DNA from: Amoeboaphelidium protococcarum
Lineage: Eukaryota > Aphelidiomycota > Aphelidea
NCBI GenBank assembly: GCA_023515745.1
Contig: JALECJ010000005.1
Location: 1,364,001-1,428,000 of the forward strand
Reading direction: 5' to 3'
DNA length: 64,000 nucleotides
The notes under the pieces were generated by a model that did not search any database, was not told the DNA's origin, and worked only from the letters and a program-made list of their open reading frames with translations. A program made the position numbers and the translations under genes. Positions 30,001-41,569 of the stretch are shown here, in pieces (position 1 is the first letter of the stretch; every line of letters begins with the position of its first letter).

Positions 30001-31575
30001 CTTAGTATAAACGATACCGGATCTCTCTTCAGGTGTATGCTCAAATAAATGAAGTTAATGTCCATTCTATGCCATCTAAACCATCGCCTGTCCAGTCTTC
30101 ACAGTGTCCTTTCTACTATGAACGAATATCATAGCCTGGCGTCGCTCTTTAAGCACATCAACCACACGATCGAATACGTAATCATTCATGCGTTTACGAG
30201 ATTCTTAACTATTAGACTTTCCTTTAACACCGACAATATTCTAAGCCAATGGCACAGGTCGGAAACTTTGATCAAAATAGAACATTCCCCTCATTGGATT
30301 AACAGCCAGAAATTCAGCAACGTCAGCATAATTCGGCAGAGTAGCACTAAGTCCAACAATGCGAATCATTGATTACGAACTTTCAACAAGACGTAGAGTT
30401 CGTGCAACCAAAGTCTCTATCACAGCACCACGTTCATCATGCAGTAGATGTACTTCATCAATTAGCAATAGACGGACCATTGTAGGATCAATAGATGACG
30501 TGTTACGCGTAATAACATCCCATTTCTCTGGCGTCACTATGAACAGCTGAGTCTCATTCACCTCTCGCTGTGACAATTAAGTGTCTCCAGTCCACTCCTT
30601 CACCTTAATACCCAATGGCTCTAATCTCCTGCTAAACTTTCGAGAAATCTCAGTAGCTAAAGCTTTCATTGGAGCAATGTACACCATTTTGAATTCATCT
30701 TTAGCTATAGTTACAGCCTAATCAACATTGCTCTCACCATCATCATTAGTGGCTTTCCTTAAATCAGATGTAATAAAATGCCGAATAGTAGATAGAATAG
30801 TGAGCATGGCAACATCAGTCTTACCTGCTGAAGTGGGAGCACATATCAGCAAATTCTCGTTAGTAAAATAAGCTGTTGGATAAACTAGAGATTACATTCT
30901 ATTCAAACTAACGTATCCTTTAAATACCGGACGAGTCCAAGGTTCCAGATCTGTGATAGGCACCAAATGTTACTACCCTGCTCCATTGTGATCATTCTCC
31001 AGCATCGGCAGATTGAACTCTTCATATTCAACTGTATTACGTCGCTTTGTACCAGGAGGCAGTGATAAAGCGGATCCTTATAATTTTATGGTGTCCATCT
31101 ACTAATTCACACTACTACCATAAATGTGTGGATATTGCACCGCTTTCTTTCTATACTATCCATAGTCAGAACTATACAACGGTCGATTCATGGTCTACAG
31201 CATTCGTTACGCGTGCACATCCAATGAGTCTTCAAACTACTATAAAGCCTGCAGTGCTTCCACAATCTTCTATCTCTATTGTACCAGAACACCCACAAGA
31301 TCAAAGCCATCCATACCCAGGATATCGAATAGAGAGTTCTGCAATTCTTCTACAGACGCATCAGACTCGAGAACCGGCTTTATCGCTTCAAATAATTCAG
31401 GATGAGGCAGAAGAGCCTTTATACCATCTATCACCTATTACGGACTGATATTACGATTCTGAGTATTTTATTACTACTACGGTTATTCAAACTACACACC
31501 AAGTATTCTCTCAATCTACTCGATCTACTAAAGGCTTAATTAGAACCATTCATCTGTTAAACTAAAATCTTCCAT
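27058..31575 (-). CDS. SLH1/ASCC3-like Ski2-family helicase with degenerate second cassette
   Basis: Large Ski2-type RNA helicase of the BRR2/ASCC3(SLH1) group; ASCC3/SLH1 splits collided ribosomes. Single exon, 4518 nt, 1505 aa, well short of the usual 1950-2200. Residues about 200-620 form an intact first cassette: [22 protein letters not shown] (P-loop near 250) and [16 protein letters not shown] (DEVH near 372). Winged-helix and Sec63-like domains follow ([26 protein letters not shown]-type ratchet; [20 protein letters not shown]). A second RecA pair then begins, but its P-loop reads [19 protein letters not shown], without the GKT, and the DExH box reads [13 protein letters not shown]. 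The protein ends after this remnant, with no second Sec63 domain. Sequence around the first cassette fits SLH1/ASCC3 better than BRR2, but the assignment is tentative. Confidence 0.85.
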
Positions 31576-31850
31576 TGCAGACAAATCTTTAAATTACGAG
31601 ATATTATAATAAAAGAGTCGGCTAAGTACTGTACAGTATATATAATATCTAAAATATTACAGTAACTCTTATAATTTGGTACCAAAACCAAAGTCAGCGT
31701 AAGCAAGAAAGCGTTATAACGTTAGAAGAGAAGAAGCGACAGCGAATCTATACGCGTTTGCATGTAGAGCTGAACGGTATGAACAACAGTCAAACGTTAT
31801 TCTACTCAACTAAGAGAAAAATATCATTTGAAAATTCAGTTATACTTAAA

Positions 31851-32813
31851 TCATTGTGAAGCAGTAACAAAATCGCCGATGCTTATCTTGAAGTCTGTAG
31901 ATCGATGAACTGCATTAACACCAAAAATGGCGTGATATTTGAAGCGCGGATCAACACGCCTGAAAGACATTAGAGTTTTCAGTGGTTCGCCTTCCTCAGA
32001 GGGAATACCAGTTTCCGGATCAACATTCGGCAATGCACACCGCGTACAAGGCTTCACGCAAGCCAAAGTCAGGCCGCCAGATACTGACAGACTCTTCCAC
32101 CCGTCTTCAGCGAAAGCGGTGGCAGCACCACCTATGACAATGTTAGGTCGAAAGTTTTTAGATGAAACCCGCTTCAACTTACCTCTTTACTGTAATTCCT
32201 CATTGACGCGTCCGATACTTTCTTTTGTTATTATCAACAGCGGAAAACTGTCAGCCAGAGCTGCCTATGTATCGTATGAATACCCATCCTCGGCGGCGAC
32301 ATACGTTTAATCTAACGTTCTCCTATAGTTCTGGTCCTTAAACACTAGTCGGCATTCTACACCAAGAATCTCTGATAGCCAAACGGAAACTTGATCGCCT
32401 TGATCGAAGCAATCGACCGTGTCACCCCACACCTTACACTTCACCTTGATGGACCTCGCCAATTTAACCTATATTTCAACCTTAGATGCAGACTAACATG
32501 CCAAATTGAGTCCTTCGACTTGATCATTTATCATAACGAAAGAGGGAGATATCAAAGACATTTTAGGATATTTTCGCTGTGTCATAAACTCACCATCAGC
32601 ATTGACCAACATCCATTGTCGATCCCAAGCGAGACCAGTCGAATGAAACGCGCTTTCCCTCATTAGAATTCCAGCACAACTCTTGACGGGATAAACCCAA
32701 ATCTCATCCACTCTCAGCTATTATTATCTTTATGTTAACAGCTTTGTCCAAGAAAAGAGCTTTAATATGTAGCGGTACAGTGACGCGATTGAAGCTTATA
32801 TAGTCGAAAGCAT
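31851..32813 (-). CDS. MOSC-domain protein (MARC/YcbX-like molybdenum-cofactor amidoxime reductase)
   Basis: Single exon, 963 nt, 320 aa. The N-terminus (MLSTIQASIASLYRYILKLF) is hydrophobic/basic and suits a membrane anchor or targeting signal. The MOSC N-terminal beta-barrel follows (LRVDEIWVYPVKSCAGI; GLAWDRQWMLVNADGEFMTQ), then the MOSC domain with SSKNFRPNIVIGG and the molybdopterin-binding Cys in CVKPCTRCALPNVDPETGI. The C-terminal FGVNAVHRSTDFKISIGD also fits. Mitochondrial amidoxime-reducing components reduce N-hydroxylated compounds with cytochrome b5 and its reductase. Length equals the family norm. The start was taken upstream of the first strongly conserved residues because in-frame Gln (TAA/TAG) links a plausible N-terminus to it. 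Confidence 0.9.
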
Positions 32814-32931
32814 GGCAGGCTTATAAAACTTTAAAGCTCGTCGAACTTTCAGGCAAAAAGTAAATGATAAAAGCAAGAGTTGGTAATAAGAAATAGTTAA
32901 CATATCCTAAGTGTCTCTAAACTTCATAATG

Positions 32932-35900
32932 TCAATATTCAGTGTATCCAGAGAGTTGACTAAATTGAGTCGCATAACCGTCACTCTCTTCATCATCACC
33001 ACTATTGGCATATCCGAAATTGAGATTGCCGCCACCAACCCTAGATGAATTATTCTTATTACTTAATGACGTGACTGTTGATTACGATAAATTGACGCCA
33101 GTACCTTGACTTAACATTATTCCATTCTGAGACTAGAGCTAACTGTTCATCGTGCTAAAACTGAACAAGTTATTGCCGCCGCCACCAACAATGCCGGCGC
33201 TGTTAAGATTTAGAGACAAGTCCTGACTATTTGGTACGGAATACTGGCTGCCAATAGACATCACGTCTCCCTTCATACCATCAGTCGCTGCTCCTGCAGT
33301 TAAATTGAAGTAATCCACGTATTATCGTTGTTGTTACTGCTACTAACCATTCTCCTTCCCATCTACTGAATCTTTATTATTTGCCAGAACACGAGGTGCC
33401 GGTAGTTGAATAAAAGACTGTCGCAGATTACCAAGCGGCCCTTCTACCAAAACTTTCTACTACTTGAAGTGAGTTAACAATTAATGCCACATTGTATGAC
33501 GGCCCAAGACACGCGGATTACCCAAAATCACCATACCAAACTTAGCTCTAGTCAATGCCACATTTAGACGCCTAGGATCATTCAGAAAACCGATTCCTTG
33601 ATGAGAATTACTACGTACACAAGTCAAAATGATGTAATCCTTCTCTCTTCCCTGAAAAGCATCAACTGAGGCCACCTCAATCTGCTCATACAAGTCACGA
33701 GGCATATTACCGCTCATCTTCATGTACTGTACCACAAATCCTCTCTAACCTTCATACGGCGTAATAACTCCAATCTAATGCGGCTTTACACCACACCTCA
33801 AGAACTTGGTGACAATCTTCTCGACATTCGCAGCTTCAGTTCTATTCAAGAACGATGTACCAGTCGATGCTGTCTCCTCCTGACCAATATTCACATGGAA
33901 CATCATCGGAATCGCTTTATTAGGCCATGGAAAGTCAATATCCTTCCGGATTCTCTAATCTGCGGACACTCCATTCTACAGAGACCCCTCATAAAACAGA
34001 TTGGATGGAAACTCACTCAAACAAGGATGCATTCGATACTGCACCTGCAAACGTATAGGTCGAACACCTAGCAAAACCATTCTCTCAAATAGGGAACGGG
34101 TAAATCCAGCACGGGCCGCCTTCTTATTAATCACCACCGGGCCTAACTGCTAGTGATCTCCAACAAGAATCAGCTACTTACATCCATTCACAATGGATAC
34201 CAGAGCTTCTGGTTCCGTGGCCTGCCCAGCTTCATCAATCAACACCGTCTTGAACCTGAGATCTTTTAGACGAGGATCGGCAGCACCAATACATGTAGTA
34301 CACACAACATCAGCCGCGGCTAGGAACATCTTTTCATTTTTACGCACCAAGCGCTTCAAAGTCTCTTCATCTTTCCGAGTCAGTTCTCCCTGCTGCTCTT
34401 TCAACTTCCATAAACGATGCAGCTCTGTATCAGCTTCCAAGTTTCGCACCTGGCTGTGTAAAGTGAGGAACTCGACATTGCTCTCAATATTCTCACGATT
34501 ACGTGCCGCCAAGCGTACAATCTTCAGACCGGTCTTGTGAATCTACTCAGCCATTTAATCTACGGCAACATTCGATGGGGCACACACCAGAATCTGACCA
34601 CCTCCTTCATTCTATTTCAGATTCTTGTTCAAGTGATAGACTAGAGCCGCCGCTGTCATAGTCTTACCTGTACCGAATGGACCTTAGATGAGACAAAGTG
34701 GTCGCTACATGGCACTTTTGATAGCGAATGCTTGTGAATGATTAAGATCTCCCAGACCAGGCACTGCGAGATTGCGTGGAATATTCACCTTCAAAGTCTG
34801 AGCCTAAACTTCATGGCCCAACAATCGATTGTACAAGTAAGGACTCACACAGCTGGCATCGACAGCAAACTTGCGCAACGCAGCCACTTAACGGTCAAAT
34901 GTGGCACTATTCCATACGATTTCAATGGAGAATATGGTGCAATTAATATTAACATCCGGCCTGCGACACTCAACCGAGATCTCATTCGTATGAGAATTGG
35001 GCAACTTTACAATATTTCCCACGGCAGACCATGCCCTGCAAACACCACCATTATACTTCAATCTTACTTCATCACCAAGAGTGAGACGCACCTCGCCTTC
35101 CAAATAGTTGGCAAGATAAAAGCTGGCAGTCCATTTCATGTTCAATCCCTATTCCCACCTGACAGTCACCTCATCCTAAGTTTATTGTTCTTTCACCGAG
35201 CGGTCATACTCAGCCTCTAGCAGTACCAGTGGAGTATAGACATTCTAGAATTGATACGCATCCTAATACTTCAACTGCACCGGAGCAATATCATCTTACA
35301 CATCCACTCTATCCAAGTCATCTACATCTGCATTCACCTGGCCATCACGCCATAACTCTTCCAATTTGTTCATCTAAGTGGCGGTTAATCTTCGCGATCT
35401 AGAAACATCCTACCCACTAGGTACACGCACAAGCCAAGATAAAAACGACCTGTCATCAATCAGCGCCTACCATTGACTAAGATCCCATTCCATGTCTTTC
35501 GAGGCGGAGATGGAAGCGCAAGGCTAACGACACAATATCACAACCACAGTGTCCGCCTTTGCCGGTATAAACCCAAGCAGAAATACATTCTTACATCCGC
35601 ATTTGTAACATTCCGGAACAATATCGCCCAATGCAGAATCAGGATGTAGGTGAACCTATTTATGACGCGACTTTACCAGATGATGAATAATGTGGGACGC
35701 GGATGTACCAGTGCGCGCATTGCAGAACCACTTGTTACACACCATACACTTGACCACAGAATGCGGATCTGAAATATGACAATACGAGCACGATGTTGCA
35801 CTTGCTACCGCAGAATCTTGGTCCAAAAATTAAGATGACACCTGATAATCACGTTCAGATTCAGCATGGATACTACTTTGATTAAAGTCATCATTCACTC

Positions 35901-35973
35901 TAGCGCTTTACTCATCATCAATTCTCAATGACTCCATACCAATTTTAAGTGATGGATCCGTATATGCAGTCAT
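32932..35973 (-). CDS. UPF1: UPF1 RNA helicase (nonsense-mediated mRNA decay)
   Basis: ATP-dependent SF1 helicase that drives nonsense-mediated decay. Single exon, 3042 nt, 1013 aa. The Cys/His-rich UPF2-binding domain is complete ([20 protein letters not shown], then [20 protein letters not shown]). Helicase motifs: P-loop [60 protein letters not shown], and [20 protein letters not shown] with [14 protein letters not shown]. The P-loop has Phe where homologues have Pro (GPPGTGKT). The tail is rich in Gly, Asn and SQ-type dipeptides ([11 protein letters not shown]), like the phosphorylated C-terminus of animal UPF1. An NMD factor in a genome with TAA/TAG as sense codons must act at TGA only. 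The frame is also open upstream of this ATG, but that DNA belongs to another gene's 3' exon. Confidence 0.97.
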
Positions 35974-36134
35974 TTACTAAACTTTTAAACGCCTAATATG
36001 ATGTTAAGTCTAATTAAATATTTCAAGGTAATAGAGAGTCGCGATTAAAAGAAGGAGACGAAAGAATTGAGACGATTCCGTCGTGTGACGCGCTGAGATA
36101 AAGCAACGGGCGCGATAAGAGACCAACCTGTTGC

Positions 36135-36488
36135 TCAGTTCAACTTCCATATTAATTAACTACTGGGCAGAGTGAAAATAAAGTTTAATATGCTGTAAAA
36201 CGTAGTAGATGAGAGTCCTGAATGCTGATCGTTTAGCAATAATACTGAAAGACTCTTACTCTTGAACTAGGCCAATTGGCATGTCTTCAAAGCTGAAATT
36301 AGCTAATTGGGCAACGTACATATTATTATATGCAAGTTTATCTTGAGAACCATATTTAACAGTGAAAGGCTCTTTGCTCTGCAAGAAGGCAAGTAAGTAT
36401 TACGATCCTATTATTGAAAAGTCGGATCAGATACCAAGTACGAGCTCAAAATAGAAGCCAGACTCTGAAGAGAGGCTACAATATCCAT
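36135..36488 (-). CDS. Hypothetical 76-aa protein, three exons
   Basis: Gene model from splice signals: exons 36435-36488, 36260-36378 and 36135-36192, introns of 56 nt (GTATCT...TTGCAG) and 67 nt (GTAAGA...TTACAG), the same lengths and consensus as confirmed introns in this window. The joined 231 nt is in frame, begins ATG and ends TGA. The product starts MDIVASLQSLASILSSYL, continues with a KYGSQDKLAYNNMYVAQL segment and ends in a hydrophobic, probably helical tail (ILNFIFTLPSSQLIWKLN). I recognise no family. A short helical protein of this kind is often a subunit of a larger complex. An ACGCGT lies 32 bp upstream. The internal consistency of the splice model is the main support. Confidence 0.5.
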
Positions 36489-37510
36489 TCAAGGCAAATG
36501 ATTTAAGATGCGATCCAAGACGCGTATAATCAATTTTAAATATGAACTCTGGTGGCCGGAAAGGTTTCAGAACCTGCATGATATGGTAGAAACGTGTTGA
36601 ACATCTGCTGGCTGATAGTGTTGTTGTTTATCTAGTCCTTAAATGATAAAGATCTGTTATATAACTGGTAGACGATATGAAGAAATAAAGTTCTTAGCTA
36701 TGTGGTTGATAGTAGGAACGGATGAAAAGAGAAGTCAAGTGAAGATATTCGTTTTTGTGGGACGCGCCAGAGTTGCTGTCCTTTGCAGTTTAAGGAAAAT
36801 AGTGGTTGCAAGAAGTATCATTTGAGCTTGAAGATGAACGTTAAATGAGAGATTAAAAGAAGATTGCGGACAATGAGAATAAATACAGATGTTTTAAATG
36901 TTGTGGTAGGAGTGACCATTTGATAGTAGAATGCTCGTTTTCGGTCTATGCGCTTTTTACCTGTGTAATGTAAAGTGGATTGGCTTGCGTCATATGTTGA
37001 GTTAACCGCTTCTAGTTTAATAGTTCTAATTTCTAATATATTCTTTACTTGATTCGTTTTCTAGCTTCAACTAGTAATGGGCAAACAAACCATAAGCAAG
37101 ACTAGCAGGCGTTCACGCATAGAACTAAGATTGCTTCCATACGATGACGCGCACGTCCAATCTTAGACTAGATGCTGCTTATCTCCTAACAAGTTCAACA
37201 ATTTTCCGCGCCTGGTGCACGTTGGAAACCAAACTGCGATGCATATTAATGATACGCCGATTAAAAGGCAGTCGTTTCAAACAATGCTCGGCCAATAGAC
37301 AGGCGACTGAACTAGATAGCAACTGCCATAATCATTAGTCAAAGCTTCAGCCAATGTAATTTAGTTTTAAAATCGTCTCTCATCGCTAGTACGGGTTTCA
37401 GTATTGAAAGTGTCGATCTGCTTCAAAACAGTTTCAGTCCTGTTTCATTCCCGATCCCGACAACCTCGACGTTTACATATGGAGTTATTACAACAAAAAG
37501 TTTTGAAATT
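36489..37510. other. Unresolved kilobase, possible small spliced genes on either strand
   Basis: No confident gene. On the minus strand a frame ending at TGA 37113-37115 reads back about 75 codons to a good acceptor (CTAATGATTATGGCAG at about 37325-37340). It has a helical-looking product but no located first exon. On the plus strand an ATG at about 37078 opens roughly 75 codons over the same DNA (starting MGKQTISKTSRRSRIELRLL). Only one of these can be real, and I cannot choose. A plus-strand stretch at about 36880-36930 codes for a Cys/His cluster resembling a zinc knuckle with wrong spacing; it has no supported start. Confidence 0.3.
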
Positions 37511-37793
37511 ATGATTATACTTTTAGGAATAGTATCGTTTTATCTGTATTACACGGTATGGCTTCTTATAATGGTAATTCCCTCTCTTAAGTCAAGCCTT
37601 TTACTGAATCCTTCTTAGATTGACTTTAGTGTGTATGTAGCCTTTAGTCGATGATGACCATCAACTTCATTCATTGTTTCCGTCATAAGAATATGCGCTA
37701 ATGATTCCCATAATAATCTTGATATTGGGCTCAACCGTGCTGCTAACCTTTATATCGTTGGTGATGATTTACTCAAAAGGCTGGAGAAAGTGA
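37511..37793 (+). CDS. DPM2: Dolichol-phosphate mannosyltransferase regulatory subunit DPM2
   Basis: Small two-helix ER membrane subunit that stabilises the DPM1/DPM3 dolichol-phosphate-mannose synthase and also associates with GPI-GlcNAc transferase. Exons 37511-37573 and 37641-37793 (intron 67 nt) give 216 nt, 71 aa. The first helix carries FYLYYTVWLLIM, matching the YYTxWxxxLP signature of DPM2; the junction restores IMPLVDDDHQLHSLFPS. The second helix is ALMIPIIILILGSTVLLTF, and the tail LVMIYSKGWRK is short and basic, as in homologues. The product is about a dozen residues shorter at the N-terminus than the human protein, so an upstream start or exon is possible. Neither exon alone would reveal the family. 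Confidence 0.75.
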
Positions 37794-38272
37794 TGAATGC
37801 ATTGTTGCTTTTTTGGTTATGACAGCCACGATTTTGTATAGAATACTTGTTGCCTACTGCTACAGTGTATGCCATATCTGAACTACATTAAAACATTAAG
37901 AATAATAAAGGATAATTCTATCAGTATGAACTTTAAAACTATTCTGGTATTTCACTTTCTAGGCATATTTGTAAAAGAAATATTTTGGAGGTCAGAGCTG
38001 AGGAAAATATTCCAGATTCAGCTATACAGTACTTAAATCAGGACTATCGTTTAGTTTACTTTTGACGCGAGTCTCGTTTCAGTGCTACAGTACTTGTTTA
38101 AAAGACTTACACTATGATTGATTTCATTTCACTTGGGATAGCTATCTCTCTGCTATATTTTCACTAGCAAATTCACTCTTGCATTGTCGCATAAACATAT
38201 ATTGCAAGTAGTTAAGCTCATACTGTAGATTGCCCTTTACCCGCTAAAGTTTAGAATATCGTCTGATGCAAG
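37794..38272. other. Upstream region of DNA2; probably holds its first exon(s)
   Basis: The DNA2 main exon has an in-frame TGA at 38264-38266 and no usable ATG, so at least one exon lies here. A candidate 65-nt intron, 38208-38272 (GTAGTT...GATGCAAG), joins an upstream in-frame stretch ending TLALSHKHILQ to the main exon. I could not find the ATG with confidence. Another open frame (about 37820-38065, ending in TGA) looks protein-like but is unassigned. Confidence 0.35.
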
Positions 38273-41200
38273 CGGACTGTGTCTGTAGGATTTAAGCACT
38301 ATACGCGTAACACGTTGAAAGTCAACAAGCGAAACAGTTTAAAGCAGATCAGAAACGCCAATGAGATTTCCACCAAAGTGTATAAGGCGCGCGTTCCAAA
38401 TGTCTTGTTTCAACTGCCCAACCCAGTTATCTTCAGTGTCTCTACCGACAGCGTTATTAATACTGTAACTCTTATAGTCATGAAGTTCACCAAGTTGAAA
38501 GTGTTAGAGTTGTAATCTCCGGGTAGCTTTATATGCTGTAATACCAGCGATGAAACTAAAAAGATAACTCTTGAGTTAAAAGGCTAATGGTCTGCATCTG
38601 AACTGTAGGCTGGTGATACTATTAATGTCTTCGGCTCTATGAATGATAGTGAAACTCTACTTACCGTCTCTGATACCGCTGGGTATCTTGTGCTTAATCC
38701 TGATCTTCTAGTCAGTGTCACCATTCTATCAGACGTCTTTTAATGCCAACGTCGCGCTGTGCTCAACTCCAAGATATCACAGTACTCAGTCTCTTCTGTT
38801 ACTTTATACGGAACTATGCTACACGAGGTTATCTAATCTGCTTTGGCCGAAATGAAGTTTGATACATAGAATCTAAATCGCTACATTGACTTGGTAATCT
38901 CTGATCAGGAAGATATGATCCAAGTTATTGGCGATACTGCGGAAATGGCTCGGGAGAAGCTGAGATCGTACTTACCAGCTGTAAAGAATTTATATTCATC
39001 TCATATTCAATTATAATAATTATAATAATAATAATAATAATAATAATAACGAGGGAAATTTTAGATTCAGAACGTCGCTGATATTGAAGAGAATATCTGG
39101 TCAGTCAACTTTGGTCTGAAGGGTAAAATTGACGCGACAGTCTCTTTAGTGAAAGGGAACTAAAGTAGAAATGTGGTGCCATTGGAGATTAAAAGTGGTC
39201 GTCGCAAGTCTACTCATAATGCGCAAGTTCTGCTTTACTGTCTTATGCTGGGCGATCATTACGCCCAAGATGTAGCTCAAGGCCTGTTGTATTATGCACA
39301 GAATCCTGGTGAGATGGTTGAGGTGTCAATGAAACGGCCAGAGATTATTGCAATCATTATGGCGCGTAATGAACTGTCCAGATATTTGGAATCTAAACCT
39401 GGTTCTAGTGTTACTGATCTGCCTCCCGTTAAACAGTCATCTCAATGTGAGAGATGTTATGCCGTTGATATTTGCTCTCTGTATCACAGGGCTCGTAAAG
39501 AACAAGTATAGTTCCATAATGTGAATCTGTATAATGAGAAGACTGGTCATCTCAATGAGAAGGATTTAAAGTTCTTCAACAAGTGGAACAACTTAATCGA
39601 TTTAGAGGAAGCTAGTCAGAAGTCTTTGCGGAAGCAGATATGGACTCAGTCCGTGGTTTAGCGAGAAAGTAATGGTAAATGTCTGTCTTCTCTACAGATC
39701 TAAAGCAATGCTGGATAGTTGTACACATTCAAGTCATCAACCGGATAGCCGCTCTATGCAAAGCTTATCGATGTTGGCGATCAAGTTGTTTTAAGTTCCA
39801 TGAATGGACAATATGGAATCGCTCAAGGCGTTGTTACTGAAGTGACATCACACTCTATTACAGCTTTGTTAGATCGTGAATTTGATAAGTTTAAACGCAA
39901 ATCTGTGTCTGCTGTTAAATAGAAGCTTGTACTTTAGGATCTGAGTCACTAGAGCAAAAGGTAAAAGATTGATGGTGCATAATAAGCATTGTACCGTTTG
40001 GATCGTGAGGAAGTGGCAATGGGTCAAGGTATTGCGAGATTCAATTTGGCCAACTTGTTTACTTTATCTGGTGATTCTTAAAGGAGGCAGCTAATCATGG
40101 GTGAAAAAGAGCCATAATTCAGCAATGTTGTCTAATCAGTCTCTTGTAATTCTAAGCAGTTGCACTTAGTTGATGGACTGTTTAAATCTCTGTCCCTTAA
40201 TGATGATCAATAAAGCGCTCTGATGAAAGTTTTAACTGCTCAGGACTATGCTCTTATTCTCGGTATGCCAGGCTGTGGCAAGTCGACAACTATTGTGGAT
40301 GCGATTGAGCTACTGCTCACTCTTGGCAAAAGTATCCTAATCACCTCTTTTACCCATTCTGCCGTGGATAACATTTTAGTGAAGATGGCTGAGAAGAAGG
40401 TGGACTTTGTGCGTTTAGGTAGCGTTGATAAAGTTCATGTGGACGTTCAAAAGTACGTAACTAAAAATTACAGTACTGTTTAAAGTGCTCAACTTGTGGG
40501 AATGACTTGTTTATCCACCAACAGTCCGCTAATTTAAAACAGGACTTTTGACTATTGTATTGTTGATGAGGCTAGTCAGATTCCCCTTCCGGTGTGCCTT
40601 GGCCCACTCCGCTTTGCATCCAAGTTCATTCTAGTTGGTGATCCAGATTAGTTGCCCCCACTAATCTAGTCAGAGGAGGCGCGGAAGGGCGGTATGGAGT
40701 AGAGCCTTTTCGAGTACCTGTACATATAGCATCCACAGGCAGCATCTTCCCTGAAGATACAGTACCGAATGAATGAAGATATTATGTATTTGTGTAACAA
40801 TCTGGTTTACAAGAACCAGTTGACTTGTGGCTCTCATCAGGTGGCCTGTCGTCAATTACAGCTTGACTATTCAAAAATTGATAAAAATACACCAAAGTGG
40901 TTGCAGGCGGCTTTAGATCCGCGTAGAGGAGTCATCTTCTTTGACACTGATCAGGTGCCTGGTAATTTAGATGAGTTGGAGGGAGAGGGGACTGTGAATA
41001 AGTTGGAGTCTTCTATAATATCACATCTATGTCGTGAATTCACTGATAAAGGGGTCAAAGGATCTGACATTGGCGTTATATCTCCATTCAAATCTCAAGT
41101 AAAGTTGATAAAGCGTGACCTGCATTCCGCTTATTCTCTTATTGAAATATCTACGGTAGACAAGTACTAAGGACGCGATAAAGAATGTATAATAGTATCG

Positions 41201-41518
41201 TTTGTGAAGTGTAATCAAGATCTCGCCGTGGGAGAACTATTAAAAGATGAACGTCGCTTGAATGTTGCTCTGACTAGGGCCAAGTCGAAGCTCATTCTAA
41301 TGGGATCGAAAAGTACTCTGAGTTCATATAAGTTATTCCAGGACTTGTTTGAATTATTATCTGTGAAATAATGGGTATATCAGCTGGATGATAGCTGTTG
41401 TTATGATGTGGTTCCTATTGCTAAACATCAACACTGCTTTGATGAAGACGATGTGGATGATGATCTGTACCACGCTGCGCTGGACAATATTGAAAACACT
41501 CTGCAAAATATCAACTGA
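38273..41518 (+). CDS. DNA2: DNA2 nuclease-helicase (5' exon not located)
   Basis: Processes long Okazaki flaps and resected ends. The main exon is 3246 nt, 1081 codons plus TGA, in one phase. The N-terminal OB-like region ([31 protein letters not shown]) leads into the RecB-type nuclease: CQRRAVL (first Fe-S Cys), [38 protein letters not shown], and the Cys cluster [10 protein letters not shown]. The SF1 helicase has P-loop [42 protein letters not shown] and [16 protein letters not shown]. Eleven TAA codons at 39014-39049 encode a polyglutamine run in the nuclease domain. A further exon upstream must supply the start; the best candidate junction is at 38272/38273. Size already equals human DNA2. 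Confidence 0.93.
39011..39049 (+). repeat. (TAA)n microsatellite encoding polyglutamine inside DNA2
   Basis: Thirteen codons: TTA, two TAA, TTA, then nine TAA. Under the code used here this is a Gln/Leu tract, mostly pure Gln. Under the standard code it would be a block of stops inside a conserved enzyme. Confidence 0.9.
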
Positions 41519-41569
41519 TGAAATGAAATGTTTTTCAGCTGTATTAAATAAACTCTCAAGTTTATAATA

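Noticed and set aside
35974-36378. N-terminal extension of UPF1 (135 in-frame codons upstream of its ATG)
   Set aside because: Composition changes to untranslated-like DNA just upstream of the ATG, and two consensus introns explain the upstream frame as a separate small gene.
36860-37010. Zinc-knuckle (gag-like) protein on the plus strand
   Set aside because: Cys/His spacing is off by one from the CCHC consensus, there is no supported start and no neighbouring retroelement genes.
37820-38065. Third exon of DPM2 (long C-terminal extension)
   Set aside because: Reading straight through gives the expected short tail LVMIYSKGWRK and TGA, matching DPM2 length, so no third exon is needed.
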